Origin: Amycolatopsis deserti
Lineage (GTDB): Bacteria; Actinomycetota; Actinomycetes; Mycobacteriales; Pseudonocardiaceae
Direction: 5' to 3'
DNA length: 64,000 nt
Assembly (NCBI RefSeq): GCF_014653945.1
Contig: NZ_BNAU01000013.1
Span: 1 to 64,000, forward strand
Part shown: piece after piece, positions 23,655-35,122 of the stretch
How the letters are laid out: every line of letters starts with the position of its first letter
Numbering within the stretch: position 1 is the stretch's first letter
The notes under the pieces: generated by a model
Seen by the model: only the letters and a program-made list of their open reading frames with translations
Database searches by the model: none
Told to the model about the DNA's origin: nothing
Program-made: the position numbers and the translations under genes

Positions 23655-25721
23655 GTGACCTCTTCCGACGCGCTCTGGGACCTGCCCGCGCCCCCCAAGC
23701 GGGCCGCGGCCGGGAAGCGTCCCGCGTCCCGGAAGGGGCAGCAGAAGCCGGCGGAGCGCGACCCCATCGCGCGCATCGTCGTGGACGTGCCGCTGGCGCA
23801 CCTGGACCGCACGTTCGACTACCAGGTGCCGGACAAGCTGGACGCCGACGCGGTGCCCGGCTGCCGGGTGCGGGTGCGGTTCGCCGGGCAGCTGGTCGAC
23901 GGGTTCCTCGTCGAGCGGGCCGCGACCACCGAGCACAAGGGGCGGCTGGCGTTCCTGGAGCGGGTCACCTCGCCCGAACCGGTGCTGTCGCCGACGCTGT
24001 TCGCGCTGGCCCGGCGCGTCGCCGACCACTACGGCGGCACGCTGATGGACGTGCTGCGCCTGGCGATCCCGCCCCGGCACGCCAAGGCCGAGTCCGAGCC
24101 ACCGCGCGACCCGGTGCGGGTGACCGAGGCGCCGTCGGTGCAGGCGTGGCAGCGGTACCAGTTCGGGACGTCGTTCACCGACGCGTTGCGCGCCGCGCGG
24201 CAGGCGCACGCCGTGTGGCAGGCGCTGCCGGGGGAGGACTGGCCGGCGCGGCTGGCCGAACTGGCGGCTCTCGCAGCCGCTTCCGGCCGGGGGGCGTTGC
24301 TGGTGGTGCCGGACCACCGCGACCTGACGCGGGTGCACGACGCGTGCGTGCGGGTGGCCGGGGCCGACGCGGTGGTGGCGTTGTCCGCGGACACCGGGCC
24401 GGCCGAACGGTACCGGCGGTGGCTCGCGGTGTCCCGGGGTTCGGTGCCGATCGTGGTCGGCACCCGCGCGGCGATGTTCGCGCCGGTCGCCGACCCCGGG
24501 CTGTTCGTGGTGTGGGACGACGGCGACGACCTGCACGTCGACCCGCACATGCCATATCCGCAGGTGCGGGACGTGCTGGCGTTGCGGGCCCACGCCCAGG
24601 GCGCGTCGTTCGTCGCCGGCGGGTTCGCCCGGACCGCGGAGGCCCAGCTGCTGGTCGAGACGCGGTGGGCCCATCCGATCATCGGATCGCGGGACGAGCT
24701 GCGGAAGGCGGCGCCGCGGGTCACGCCGGTGGGCGAGGACTTCGACGTGGCGCGCGACGAGGCGGCGCGCGTGGCCCGGCTGCCGTCGGTGGCGTTCGAG
24801 GCCGCGCGGCAGTCGTTGTCCGCCGGGGCGCCGGTGCTGGTGCAGGTTCCGCGGCGGGGTTACGTGCCCGCGCTCGCGTGCGCGCAGTGCCGGACGCCCG
24901 CCCACTGCCGCCGGTGCGCCGGGCCGCTCGGGTTGCCGGGCGGGGCGGGGGCGGACGTGGCGCACCCGCCGAGCTGCCGGTGGTGTGGCACGCCGGAGGC
25001 GCATTTCCGGTGCCCGGCCTGCGGTTCGGCACGGCTGCGGGCGGTGGTCGTCGGTGCGAAGCGGACCGCGGAGGAGCTGGGCCGGGCGTTCCCGGGGGTG
25101 CCGGTGCGGACGTCGGGGGCGCGGGAGGTGCTGGCTTCCGTGCCCGGGCGGCCCGCGCTCGTGGTCTGCACACCCGGGGCCGAGCCGGTGGCCGAGGGCA
25201 GTTACGGCGCGGCGCTGCTGCTGGACGGCTGGGCGTTGCTGGGGCGGCAGGACCTGCGCGCCGCCGAGGAAACGCTGCGGCGGTGGATGGCGGCGGCGGC
25301 CCTGGTGCGGCCGTCGTCGGCGGGTGGCCGGGTGGTCGTCGGCGCGGAGGCCCCGCTGGCGCCGGTGCAGGCCCTGGTCCGCTGGGATCCGGCCTGGCAC
25401 GCCGAGCGGGAACTGGCGGAGCGGCGCGAACTGGGCTTCCCGCCGGTGGTCCGGATGGCGAGCGTGGAGGGCTCCCCCGAGGCGGTGGCCGCACTGCTGG
25501 AGGAGACGGACCTGCCGCCGTCCGCGGAGATCCTGGGCCCGGTGCCGCTGACCGAGCCCGACGAGGAGGGCCGCTCCGAACGGGAGCGCGCCCTGATCCG
25601 CGTCCCCCGCGGCGACGGCCGGGCGCTGGCGTCCCGCCTCGCCGCGGCGCAAGCGGCCCGCGCCGCACGCAAAGATCCCGCGACGGTCCGCATCCAGCTG
25701 GACCCGCTGGAGCTGATTTAG
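23655..25721 (+). CDS. priA: PriA-like primosomal protein, helicase motifs degenerate
   Basis: A 688-residue relative of the replication-restart helicase PriA. The DNA-binding N-terminus (ARIVVDVPLAHLDRTFDYQV) and the zinc region with paired cysteines (CAQC, CRRC, CRWC, CPAC) are kept. At the Walker A position the protein reads PGEDWPARLAELA instead of GSGKT, and the DEEH box is replaced by WDDGDD. ATP-driven unwinding is therefore unlikely; this loss is known in actinobacterial PriA. GTG 23655 is preferred because the in-frame sequence before it is not protein-like and carries the intergenic inverted repeat. Confidence 0.9.
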   Translation: MTSSDALWDLPAPPKRAAAGKRPASRKGQQKPAERDPIARIVVDVPLAHLDRTFDYQVPDKLDADAVPGCRVRVRFAGQLVDGFLVERAATTEHKGRLAFLERVTSPEPVLSPTLFALARRVADHYGGTLMDVLRLAIPPRHAKAESEPPRDPVRVTEAPSVQAWQRYQFGTSFTDALRAARQAHAVWQALPGEDWPARLAELAALAAASGRGALLVVPDHRDLTRVHDACVRVAGADAVVALSADTGPAERYRRWLAVSRGSVPIVVGTRAAMFAPVADPGLFVVWDDGDDLHVDPHMPYPQVRDVLALRAHAQGASFVAGGFARTAEAQLLVETRWAHPIIGSRDELRKAAPRVTPVGEDFDVARDEAARVARLPSVAFEAARQSLSAGAPVLVQVPRRGYVPALACAQCRTPAHCRRCAGPLGLPGGAGADVAHPPSCRWCGTPEAHFRCPACGSARLRAVVVGAKRTAEELGRAFPGVPVRTSGAREVLASVPGRPALVVCTPGAEPVAEGSYGAALLLDGWALLGRQDLRAAEETLRRWMAAAALVRPSSAGGRVVVGAEAPLAPVQALVRWDPAWHAERELAERRELGFPPVVRMASVEGSPEAVAALLEETDLPPSAEILGPVPLTEPDEEGRSERERALIRVPRGDGRALASRLAAAQAARAARKDPATVRIQLDPLELI

Positions 25722-25768
25722 CGCAGGTCGCGTGGCGGCGCCGCCCCCCGGTGCAGCGCCACCGCGCC

Positions 25769-25785
25769 CCCCGCCACGGGCGGGG
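25769..25785. terminator. Possible hairpin terminator after priA
   Basis: CCCCGCC (25769-25775) and GGCGGGG (25779-25785) form a 7-bp stem with a 3-base loop, 48 bp after the priA stop. There is no T run, so its role as a terminator is tentative. Confidence 0.3.
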
Positions 25786-25867
25786 CAAGCGCCCGGCGCT
25801 GATCCTGACCCCGGCGATCATCCGCTTCGGGTTGAGCGCCGGGCCGGAACCAGGCAGACTGCCCGAA

Positions 25868-27643
25868 ATGCGGACTCTGCGTGGTGTCGCGGTTCTCGTC
25901 AGTGCGGTCCTGCTCGCCCCGGGCGTCGCGTACGCCGAGCAAGCCCCGCCGAAACAGCCGGTCGCCGTCGGGTTCGGGGGGGCGGTCGCCAGCATCGACG
26001 CCGACGCCACCGCCATCGGCACCCGGGTCCTGGCCGAGGGCGGCAACGCGGTCGACGCGGCCGTCGCCACCGCCGCGGCCCTCGGCGTCACCGACCCGTT
26101 CTCGGCCGGCATCGGCGGCGGCGGGTTCTTCGTCTACTACGACGCCCGCACCCACCAGGTGCACACCCTCGACGGCCGGGAAACCGCGCCCGCGTCCGCC
26201 GACGAGAACCTCTTCGTCGAGAACGGCGCGCCGATCTCGTTCGCCGAGGCCGTCACCAGCGGCCTGTCCGTCGGCGTCCCGGGCACGCCCGCCACCTGGC
26301 AGGACGCGCTGCGCAAGTGGGGCACCCGGCCGCTGAACCAGATGCTGCGCCCCGCCGCGCGCCTGGCCCGCGACGGCTTCACCGTCGACCAGACCTTCCA
26401 CACCCAGATCGCCAACAACGCGCAGCGCTTCTCGGCGTTCCCGAGCACGCGCGAGCTGTACCTGCCCGGCGGCGCGCCGCCCGCGGTGGGCAGCACGTTC
26501 ACCAACCCGGACCTGGCCGCCACCTACGAAACGCTCGCCCGCCAGGGCGCCCGCGCCCTCTACCGCGGCCCGATCGCCGAGGAGATCGCCGCGACCGTGC
26601 AGCAGCCGCCGGTCGATCCGGCCGCCGGCCTCAACGTCCGGCCCGGCAAGCTCACCACCGACGACATCGCCGCGTACCGCACCATCGAGCGGGAACCCAC
26701 CCACACGCGCTACCGCGGCCTCGACGTCTACGGCATGCCGGCGCCGTCCTCGGGCGGGCTCACCGTCGGCGAGGCGCTGAACATCCTGGAGAACTTCGAC
26801 GTCGCGCGCTTCGGCGAGGCCGACTACCTGCACCACTTCCTGGAGGCCAGCCGGCTGGCGTTCGCCGACCGCAACCGGTGGATCGGCGACCCGGCGTTCG
26901 TCGACGTGCCCGCGCGCCAGCTGCTCAGCCAGCGGTTCGCGGACAGCCGCGCATGCCTGATCGACCCGGACCGCGCCGCCACCGGAACCGTCGCCGCTGG
27001 CGACCCGCGCCACCCGCAGCCGTGCGCGGCCGGGGCCGCGGCGCCGACCCCGTACGAGGGCGAGAACACCACGCACCTGACCGTCGCCGACCGGTGGGGC
27101 AACGTGGTCGCCTACACGCTGACCATCGAGCAGGAGGGCGGCAGCGGCATCGTCGTGCCCGGCCGCGGGTTCCTGCTGAACAACGAGCTGACCGACTTCT
27201 CCTTCACCCCGGTCACCCCGGGCGTGCCCGACCCGAACCTGCCCGGCCCCGGCAAGCGCCCGCGGTCGTCGATGGCGCCGACGATCGTGCTCGAGCACGG
27301 CAAGCCGCTGCTGGCCGCCGGGTCGCCCGGCGGTGCCTCGATCATCACCACGGTGCTGCAGGTGCTGCTCGGCCGCCTGGACCGCGGGCTGACGCTGGAG
27401 GAGGCGATCGCCGCGCCGCGGGCCTCGCAGCGCAACTCCGGGCCCGCCCAGGTCGAACCGGCGTTCCTCGCGCTGCGGGAGTCCTCGGACCTGCGCGCGC
27501 GGGGCCAGCTGTTCTCGTCGACCCCGGCCGAGATCGGCGCCGCCACGGGCGTGGAGCGCCTGCCGGACGGCCGGTGGCTCGCCGCGGCGGAACCGGTACG
27601 CCGCGGCGGAGGAGCGGCGCAGGTGGTGCACCCCGCGCCCTGA
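25868..27643 (+). CDS. ggt: Gamma-glutamyltransferase, secreted
   Basis: Cleaves gamma-glutamyl bonds of glutathione-like substrates or transfers the glutamyl group; made as a precursor that self-cleaves. The 591-residue protein begins with a Sec signal peptide (MRTLRGVAVLVSAVLLAPGV, cleavage near AYA-EQ). The small subunit starts at the nucleophile Thr401 in NTTHLTVAD. Other signatures are GGNAVDAAVATAAALGV, the GIGGGGFFVYYD loop, PAPSSGGLTVGE and GSPGGASIITTVLQVLL. It lies alone between priA and fmt, with 146 bp upstream holding no obvious regulatory element. Confidence 0.92.
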   Translation: MRTLRGVAVLVSAVLLAPGVAYAEQAPPKQPVAVGFGGAVASIDADATAIGTRVLAEGGNAVDAAVATAAALGVTDPFSAGIGGGGFFVYYDARTHQVHTLDGRETAPASADENLFVENGAPISFAEAVTSGLSVGVPGTPATWQDALRKWGTRPLNQMLRPAARLARDGFTVDQTFHTQIANNAQRFSAFPSTRELYLPGGAPPAVGSTFTNPDLAATYETLARQGARALYRGPIAEEIAATVQQPPVDPAAGLNVRPGKLTTDDIAAYRTIEREPTHTRYRGLDVYGMPAPSSGGLTVGEALNILENFDVARFGEADYLHHFLEASRLAFADRNRWIGDPAFVDVPARQLLSQRFADSRACLIDPDRAATGTVAAGDPRHPQPCAAGAAAPTPYEGENTTHLTVADRWGNVVAYTLTIEQEGGSGIVVPGRGFLLNNELTDFSFTPVTPGVPDPNLPGPGKRPRSSMAPTIVLEHGKPLLAAGSPGGASIITTVLQVLLGRLDRGLTLEEAIAAPRASQRNSGPAQVEPAFLALRESSDLRARGQLFSSTPAEIGAATGVERLPDGRWLAAAEPVRRGGGAAQVVHPAP

Positions 27644-27674
27644 TCCGGCCGGGCGGGCCGCCGGGGCCGGTCAC

Positions 27675-27680
27675 TAGACT
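27675..27680 (+). promoter_or_regulatory. Putative -10 box for the fmt operon
   Basis: TAGACT ends 7 bp before ATG 27688. Transcription would start at or next to this ATG, which opens a 12-codon reading frame ending at fmt, so the transcript may be leaderless. Confidence 0.45.
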
Positions 27681-27687
27681 GGCTCCG

Positions 27688-27726
27688 ATGCCCACCTCCT
27701 CCACACCCGCCGCCGAGGTGCGTTGA
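27688..27726 (+). CDS. Possible 12-residue leader peptide overlapping fmt
   Basis: ATG 27688 begins a 12-codon frame ([12 protein letters not shown]) whose TGA stop (27724-27726) shares its last base with the fmt ATG (TGATG). It starts 7 bp after a TAGACT -10 box, so it could be translated from a leaderless mRNA and pass ribosomes to fmt by reinitiation. A GAGGTG inside the frame (27714-27719) is also positioned as an RBS for fmt. It may be chance; no homologue is known to me. Confidence 0.35.
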   Translation: MPTSSTPAAEVR

Positions 27727-28652
27727 TGCGCCTCGTCTTCGCCGGTACCCCCGAACCCGCCGTGCCGTCGCTGCGGGCGCTGCTCGACTCGCCGCGGCAC
27801 GAGGTCGTCGCCGTCGTCACGCGGCCCGACGCGCCCGCCGGCCGGGGCCGCAAGCTCCTGCGCTCACCCGTCGGCGCGCTGGCCGACGAACACGGCATCG
27901 AGGTCCTCACCCCGGCCAAGGCCGGCGACCCCGAGTTCCTCGCGCGCCTGACCGAGCTCGCCCCGGACGCCTGCCCGGTCGTCGCCTACGGGGCGCTCCT
28001 GCCGCAGCGTGCCCTGGACATCCCGCGGCACGGCTGGATCAACCTGCACTTCTCGCTGCTGCCCGCGTGGCGCGGCGCCGCCCCCGTGCAGGCCGCGATC
28101 CGCGCCGGCGACGAGATCACCGGCGCCTCCACCTTCCGCATCGTCAAGGAACTCGACGCCGGCCCGGTCTTCGGCGTCGTCACCGAGAAGATCGCCGACG
28201 ACGACACCGCCGGCGCGCTCCTGGACCGCCTGGCGGTCTCCGGCGCCCGCCTCCTGGTGTCCACATTGGATGGCATCGAGGACGGCGAGGTCCAGGCGGT
28301 GCCCCAGCCCGCCGACGGCATCACCTACGCCCCCAAGGTCGCCGTCGACGACGCGCGCGTCACCTTCACCGCCCCGGCGGCCGCGGTCGACCGCCTGATC
28401 CGCGCGGTCACCCCGGAACCCGGCGCGTGGACGGAGTTCCGCGGCGAACGCCTCAAGCTCGGCCCGGTCACGATCGTCGACGAGCCCGCGCTGGAGCCGG
28501 GCGAGCTGCGCGTCGAGCGCAAGCGCGTCCTGGCCGGCACCGCGACGAAACCGGTGCGGCTGGGCGAGGTCCAGGCACAGGGCAAGAAACGCATGGCGGC
28601 CACCGACTGGGCCCGCGGCACCCGCATCGAGCAAGGAGAACGGCTGTCATGA
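27726..28652 (+). CDS. fmt: Methionyl-tRNA formyltransferase
   Basis: Formylates initiator Met-tRNA using 10-formyl-tetrahydrofolate. The 308-residue protein has the N-terminal transferase domain with [16 protein letters not shown]. The catalytic region [20 protein letters not shown] carries the HxSLLP motif, and the C-terminal OB-like tRNA-binding domain begins near [17 protein letters not shown] 27726 has GAGGTG about 6 bp upstream. It overlaps rsmB by 4 bp (ATGA). fmt-rsmB-rpe is the actinobacterial order. Confidence 0.95.
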   Translation: MRLVFAGTPEPAVPSLRALLDSPRHEVVAVVTRPDAPAGRGRKLLRSPVGALADEHGIEVLTPAKAGDPEFLARLTELAPDACPVVAYGALLPQRALDIPRHGWINLHFSLLPAWRGAAPVQAAIRAGDEITGASTFRIVKELDAGPVFGVVTEKIADDDTAGALLDRLAVSGARLLVSTLDGIEDGEVQAVPQPADGITYAPKVAVDDARVTFTAPAAAVDRLIRAVTPEPGAWTEFRGERLKLGPVTIVDEPALEPGELRVERKRVLAGTATKPVRLGEVQAQGKKRMAATDWARGTRIEQGERLS

Positions 28653-30064
28653 ACGAGCGCAGGCCCTCCCGGCCCCAGCGCGGCCGCCCGGCGCCCCGCA
28701 AACAGGGCCCCCGCCGCCCGCCGGCCGAGGACCCGGCGCGCCGGGTCGCGCTGGACGTGCTGCGCGCCGTCCGCCAGCGCGACGCCTACGCCAACCTCGT
28801 GCTGCCCGACATGCTCCGCCGCAACCGCCTGTCCGGTCGCGACGCCGCGCTGGCCACCGAGCTCGCCTACGGCGCCTCCCGCGCTCAGGGCATGCTCGAC
28901 GCCATCATCGCCGCGTGCCTGGACCGCCCGCTCGACAAGGTCGACGGCCCGGTCCTGGACTGCCTCCGGCTGGGCGCCTACCAGCTGCTGCGCACCCGCA
29001 TCCCGGAGCACGCCGCGGTCACCTCGACCGTCGACCTGGCCCGCGCCGACGCCGGTTCGCACGTCGCCGGGTTCGTCAACGCCGTCCTGCGCAAGATCTC
29101 CGAGCAGGACGAGGACGCCTGGATGGCGCAGCTGACCCCGGACCGCGAGTCCGACCCGATCGGGCACCTCGCGATGCGCACCGCCCACCCGCGCTGGGTG
29201 GCGCGCGCGTTCGCCGAGGCCCTCGGCGACAAGGGCGACGACCTGCGGGCGGCGCTGGAAGCCGACGACGCCCGCCCGGCCGTCCACCTGGCCGCCCGCC
29301 CGGGTGAGATCAGCGCCGACGAACTCGCCGCCATCACCGGCGGCGACGTCGCCCCGTACTCGCCCTACGGCGTGCACCTGCCCGCCGGCTCCGGCGACCC
29401 GGGCGACTCCGAGCCCATCCGCGAGCGCCTGGCCGTGGTGCAGGACGAGGGCAGCCAGCTGTGCGCCGTCGCGCTCACCCGGGTGCCGCTGGAGGGCTCC
29501 GACGAGCGCTGGCTCGACCTGTGTGCGGGCCCCGGCGGCAAGGCCGGGATGCTCGGCGCCCTGGCCGCGACGCAGGGCGCGCACGTCGACGCCGTCGAGC
29601 AGGCCCCGCACCGCGCGAAGCTCGTCGAGCAGGCCACCGAGGGCCTCCCGGTGACCGTGCACGTCGCCGACGGCCGCGACCCCGGCCTCGAACCCGGCTA
29701 CGACCGCGTCCTGGTCGACGCGCCGTGCACCGGGCTGGGCGCGCTGCGGCGCCGCCCGGAGGCGCGCTGGCGGCGCCAGCCCTCCGACGTGCCGGACCTG
29801 ACCCGGCTGCAGGGCGAGCTGCTCACCGCGGCGCTGGAGCTGACCCGCCCCGGTGGGGTGGTGGCCTACGTCGTGTGCTCGCCGCACCTGGCTGAGACCG
29901 AGGGCGTGGTCGGCGAGATCGCCCGCCGCACCAAGGCCGAGGTGCTGGACACGCGCGAGTTCTTCCCCGGCGTGCCCCACCTGGGCGAGGGACCGTACGT
30001 GCAGCTGTGGCCGCACCGGCACGGCACGGACGCGATGTTCTGCGCCGTGCTGCGCAAGCCGTGA
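28649..30064 (+). CDS. rsmB: 16S rRNA (cytosine-967 C5)-methyltransferase
   Basis: Methylates C967 of 16S rRNA with SAM. It has 471 residues: a basic N-terminal tail ([20 protein letters not shown]), a NusB-like domain (about 28-170), and a Rossmann methyltransferase domain. SAM motif I is [18 protein letters not shown]. The catalytic cysteines are in [18 protein letters not shown] and [23 protein letters not shown] precedes ATG 28649, which overlaps the fmt stop. Also known as Sun/Fmu. Confidence 0.93.
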   Translation: MNERRPSRPQRGRPAPRKQGPRRPPAEDPARRVALDVLRAVRQRDAYANLVLPDMLRRNRLSGRDAALATELAYGASRAQGMLDAIIAACLDRPLDKVDGPVLDCLRLGAYQLLRTRIPEHAAVTSTVDLARADAGSHVAGFVNAVLRKISEQDEDAWMAQLTPDRESDPIGHLAMRTAHPRWVARAFAEALGDKGDDLRAALEADDARPAVHLAARPGEISADELAAITGGDVAPYSPYGVHLPAGSGDPGDSEPIRERLAVVQDEGSQLCAVALTRVPLEGSDERWLDLCAGPGGKAGMLGALAATQGAHVDAVEQAPHRAKLVEQATEGLPVTVHVADGRDPGLEPGYDRVLVDAPCTGLGALRRRPEARWRRQPSDVPDLTRLQGELLTAALELTRPGGVVAYVVCSPHLAETEGVVGEIARRTKAEVLDTREFFPGVPHLGEGPYVQLWPHRHGTDAMFCAVLRKP

Positions 30065-30570
30065 GCGTCCTGGGCCTGGTCGGCAGCTCGTGTGGGGGAC
30101 TGGACACCCGGTTCCGCGCCGAGCTGGCCGCGCCGGCCGCCGCCCGCGGCCACCGGCTCGCCGTCACGCTCACCCCGACCGCCCACCGGTGGCTGGACGC
30201 CGCCGGGGAGCTGGACGGGCTGGCCGCCCTGACCGACCTGCCGGTCCGCTCCGCCTCGCGCCTGCCCGGCGAGCCGCGGCCGCACCCGGACCCGCCGGTC
30301 TTCCTGTTCGCACCGGCCTCGGCCAACTCGGTCGCCAAGCTCGCGCTCGGCATCGCCGACAACCAGGCCCTCACCGTCCTGGGTGACGTGCTCGGCGACC
30401 CGGCCGTCACGGTCATCCTCGGCTACCAGGTCACCGACGCCCGGTTCCGGCACCCGGCCTGGCGGCGGCACCTGGACACCCTCGCCGAGGCCGGGGTGCG
30501 GGTGCGGCGGCTGGAGTACGGCAAGCCCTGGTCGGAGATCCTGGACCTGCTGCCGGCGCCCACAGGATGA
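30061..30570 (+). CDS. Small flavoprotein of the PPC-decarboxylase (HFCD) type
   Basis: A 169-residue protein resembling the homo-oligomeric FMN-containing cysteine decarboxylases (CoaC, EpiD). It has an N-terminal [11 protein letters not shown] loop, the family [20 protein letters not shown] (a PASANS version of the PASANT flavin motif) and a C-terminal region unlike CoaC. A full CoaBC is encoded at 20957, so this is a paralogue with unknown substrate. The GTG overlaps the rsmB stop (GTGA), so it is part of the fmt-rsmB unit. Confidence 0.7.
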   Translation: MSVLGLVGSSCGGLDTRFRAELAAPAAARGHRLAVTLTPTAHRWLDAAGELDGLAALTDLPVRSASRLPGEPRPHPDPPVFLFAPASANSVAKLALGIADNQALTVLGDVLGDPAVTVILGYQVTDARFRHPAWRRHLDTLAEAGVRVRRLEYGKPWSEILDLLPAPTG

Positions 30571-30600
30571 GTGGGGCCACGGCTGCCCGGACCCACGATC

Positions 30601-30606
30601 TACACT
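30601..30606 (+). promoter_or_regulatory. Putative internal -10 box before rpe
   Basis: TACACT lies 8 bp before GTG 30615. The distance would allow a leaderless rpe message starting at or next to the GTG. Confidence 0.4.
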
Positions 30607-30614
30607 CCGTAACC

Positions 30615-31304
30615 GTGGCCCACCGACCTCTCATCGCGCCGAGCATCCTGTCCGCCGACTTCGCCCGTCTGGGCGAGGAGATCCACGCCATCGCCGGCGA
30701 CGGCCCCGCCCGCGCCGACTGGGTCCACGTGGACGTCATGGACAACCACTTCGTGCCCAACCTGACGCTGGGCCTGCCGGTCGTGCAGTCGCTGCTCAAG
30801 ACCACGGACATCCCGCTGGACTGCCACCTGATGATCGAGGACCCGGACCGCTGGGCCATCGGCTACGCCGAGGCCGGCGCCTACAACGTCACCGTGCACG
30901 TGGAGGCCGCCGCCGACCCGGTGATGCTGGCGAAGAACCTGCGCGCCGCGGGCGCCAAGGCCGGTCTGTCCATCAAACCGGGCACGCCGCTGGAAGACCA
31001 CGTCGAGACGCTCAAGCACTACGACACCCTGCTGGTGATGTCGGTCGAGCCGGGCTTCGGCGGCCAGTCGTTCATCCCGGACGTGCTGGAGAAGGTCCGC
31101 ACCGCCCGCCGCCTGGTCGACACCGGCCACCTCAAGCTCGTCGTCGAGATCGACGGCGGCATCAACGCCGACACGATCGAGCAGGCCGCCGAAGCCGGGG
31201 TGGACTGCTTCGTCGCCGGCTCGGCCGTCTACGGCGCGGAAGACCCCGGCAAGGCCGTCGCGGCCCTGCGCGAACGTGCCGCCCGCGTCGGCGCGGCACA
31301 CTGA
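30615..31304 (+). CDS. rpe: Ribulose-phosphate 3-epimerase
   Basis: Interconverts ribulose-5-phosphate and xylulose-5-phosphate. With GTG 30615 the product is 229 residues and opens [20 protein letters not shown], the family's usual start. An upstream ATG at 30567 (overlapping the previous stop) would add 16 residues and cannot be excluded. Metal and catalytic motifs are [42 protein letters not shown] and [10 protein letters not shown]. Ribulose-5-phosphate is also the substrate of RibB, encoded by the ribBA gene downstream. Confidence 0.92.
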   Translation: MAHRPLIAPSILSADFARLGEEIHAIAGDGPARADWVHVDVMDNHFVPNLTLGLPVVQSLLKTTDIPLDCHLMIEDPDRWAIGYAEAGAYNVTVHVEAAADPVMLAKNLRAAGAKAGLSIKPGTPLEDHVETLKHYDTLLVMSVEPGFGGQSFIPDVLEKVRTARRLVDTGHLKLVVEIDGGINADTIEQAAEAGVDCFVAGSAVYGAEDPGKAVAALRERAARVGAAH

Positions 31305-31324
31305 CACCGACAAGGAGGCCGCCA

Positions 31325-31956
31325 GTGTTCACCGGCATCGTGGAGGAGCTCGGCGAGATCACCGCCGTCGAGCAGGTTCCGGGCGCCGCGCGGCTCACCG
31401 TGCGCGGGCCCGTGGTGACCTCCGACGCCAAGCACGGCGACTCGATCGCCGTCAGCGGGGTGTGCCTGACCGTCGTCGACGTGTTCGGCTCCGAGTTCAC
31501 CGTCGACGTGGTGCCCGAGACGCTGCAGCGCTCCCGGCTGGCCAAGATCGCCGTGGGGGACCGGGTGAACCTGGAGCGGGCGACCGCGGTGGGGGACCGG
31601 CTCGGCGGGCACATCATGCAGGGCCACGTCGACGGCACCGGGGTGTTCCTGTCCCGCGACGCGGCCGGGCTCACCCGGTTCGCGCTGCCGGAGGGGTTGT
31701 CCCGCTACATCGTGGAGAAGGGCTCGATCGCGGTCGACGGCATCTCGCTGACCGTGACGAGTGTGACGAACGACGAGTTCTCCGTGGCGCTGATTCCGAC
31801 GACACTGGAACTGACCACCCTCGGCCGTGCCGAGCCGGGTGATCTGGTGAACCTCGAGGTCGACGTGCTCGCCAAGTACGTGGAGAAGCTCGCGACGCCC
31901 CATCTGCCCGGCCGCACGGAGCACACTGGAGCCGGGGCAGGCTCGAAGGAGGACGC

Positions 31957-31960
<4 letters not shown>
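31325..31960 (+). CDS. ribE: Riboflavin synthase, alpha chain
   Basis: Dismutates two molecules of 6,7-dimethyl-8-ribityllumazine to riboflavin. Its 211 residues form two lumazine-binding barrels: the first begins [16 protein letters not shown] and the second [13 protein letters not shown] (about residue 98). A perfect Shine-Dalgarno AAGGAGG (31312-31318) lies 6 bp before GTG 31325. ribD (deaminase/reductase), found between rpe and ribE in M. tuberculosis, is absent here. No FMN riboswitch is visible in the 20-bp gap. The end overlaps ribBA. Confidence 0.94.
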
Positions 31961-34240
<2,280 letters not shown>

Positions 34241-34255
34241 GCGGCCCGCCCCGGC

Positions 34256-35032
34256 TCAGAGCGTCAGGTCCACCACCACCGGCGCGTGGTCGGAGGTGCC
34301 CTTGCCCTTGCGGGCCTCCCGGTCCACGTACGCGTCGCTCACCGAGCCGGCGAACTTCGCCGACGCGTAGACCAGGTCGATGCGCATCCCGTTGTTCTTC
34401 GGGAACGCCAGCTGCCGGTAGTCCCAGTAGGTGTAGGGCGTGTCGTACTTCAGCGCGCGCGGCATCACGTCGGTCAGGCCCGCCTCGCGCAGCGCCGCCA
34501 ACGCGGCCCGCTCGGCCTCGGTCACGTGTGTCATGCCGTCGAACAGCGTGATGTCCCAGACGTCGTCGTCGGTGGGCGCGATGTTGAAGTCACCCAGCAC
34601 GGCGAACGGCCGGTCCTGAACGGCCTCGGCCGCCACGGTCGCGCGCAGCGCCTCCAGCCACCGCAGCTTGTACGCGTAGTGCGGGTGCGACGGTTCGCGC
34701 CCGTTGGGCACGTACACCGACCACAGCCGCACCCCGCCGCAGGTCGCGCCGATCGCGCGCGGCTCGGAGGCGTCGTCGAACGTCGGCTCGCCGTCCAGCC
34801 CGCGCCGCACGTCCTCCAGCCCGACGCGCGACAGGATCGCCACGCCGTTCCACCGGCCGGTCCCGTAGGCCGCCACCTCGTAGCCGGCCTGCGCGACCTC
34901 GGCGGGGAACGCCTCCGTCGCGCACTTCAGCTCCTGCAGGCACACCACGTCCGGCTCGGCGGATTCCAGCCAGGACAGCAGCTTCGGGAGCCGCGCGGTG
35001 ACGGAGTTGACGTTCCAGGTGGCGATGCGCAT
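34256..35032 (-). CDS. xth: Exodeoxyribonuclease III (AP endonuclease)
   Basis: A 258-residue Mg-dependent repair nuclease of the EEP (exonuclease-endonuclease-phosphatase) family; cuts DNA at abasic sites and degrades 3' ends. Motifs in order: [19 protein letters not shown] (metal Asn7), VVCLQELKC (metal Glu), WNGVAILSR, the catalytic [15 protein letters not shown] and the C-terminal [12 protein letters not shown] with the catalytic Asp-His. It is transcribed away from uvrC with 90 bp between the starts, so repair genes of two pathways share a promoter region. Confidence 0.93.
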   Translation of the reverse strand: MRIATWNVNSVTARLPKLLSWLESAEPDVVCLQELKCATEAFPAEVAQAGYEVAAYGTGRWNGVAILSRVGLEDVRRGLDGEPTFDDASEPRAIGATCGGVRLWSVYVPNGREPSHPHYAYKLRWLEALRATVAAEAVQDRPFAVLGDFNIAPTDDDVWDITLFDGMTHVTEAERAALAALREAGLTDVMPRALKYDTPYTYWDYRQLAFPKNNGMRIDLVYASAKFAGSVSDAYVDREARKGKGTSDHAPVVVDLTL

Positions 35033-35109
35033 GATCCCGAGAATCGCATACCCGCCCGGCCCGGACGCACGCGGCGGGAGGGGTGCGTCGGACTGTCACA
35101 CCCGAGCCA

Positions 35110-35115
35110 TAGGCT
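35110..35115 (+). promoter_or_regulatory. Putative -10 box for leaderless uvrC
   Basis: TAGGCT ends 7 bp before GTG 35123. The GGAGG at 35116-35120 is too close to the start codon (2 bp) to act as a normal RBS, which favours a leaderless message. Confidence 0.45.
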
Positions 35116-35122
35116 GGAGGGC

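Noticed and set aside
27645-27670. GC palindrome after ggt (CCGGCC...GGCCGG) as a terminator
   Set aside because: The region is a run of G and C that pairs in several ways and has no T tract; it could be random in this composition.
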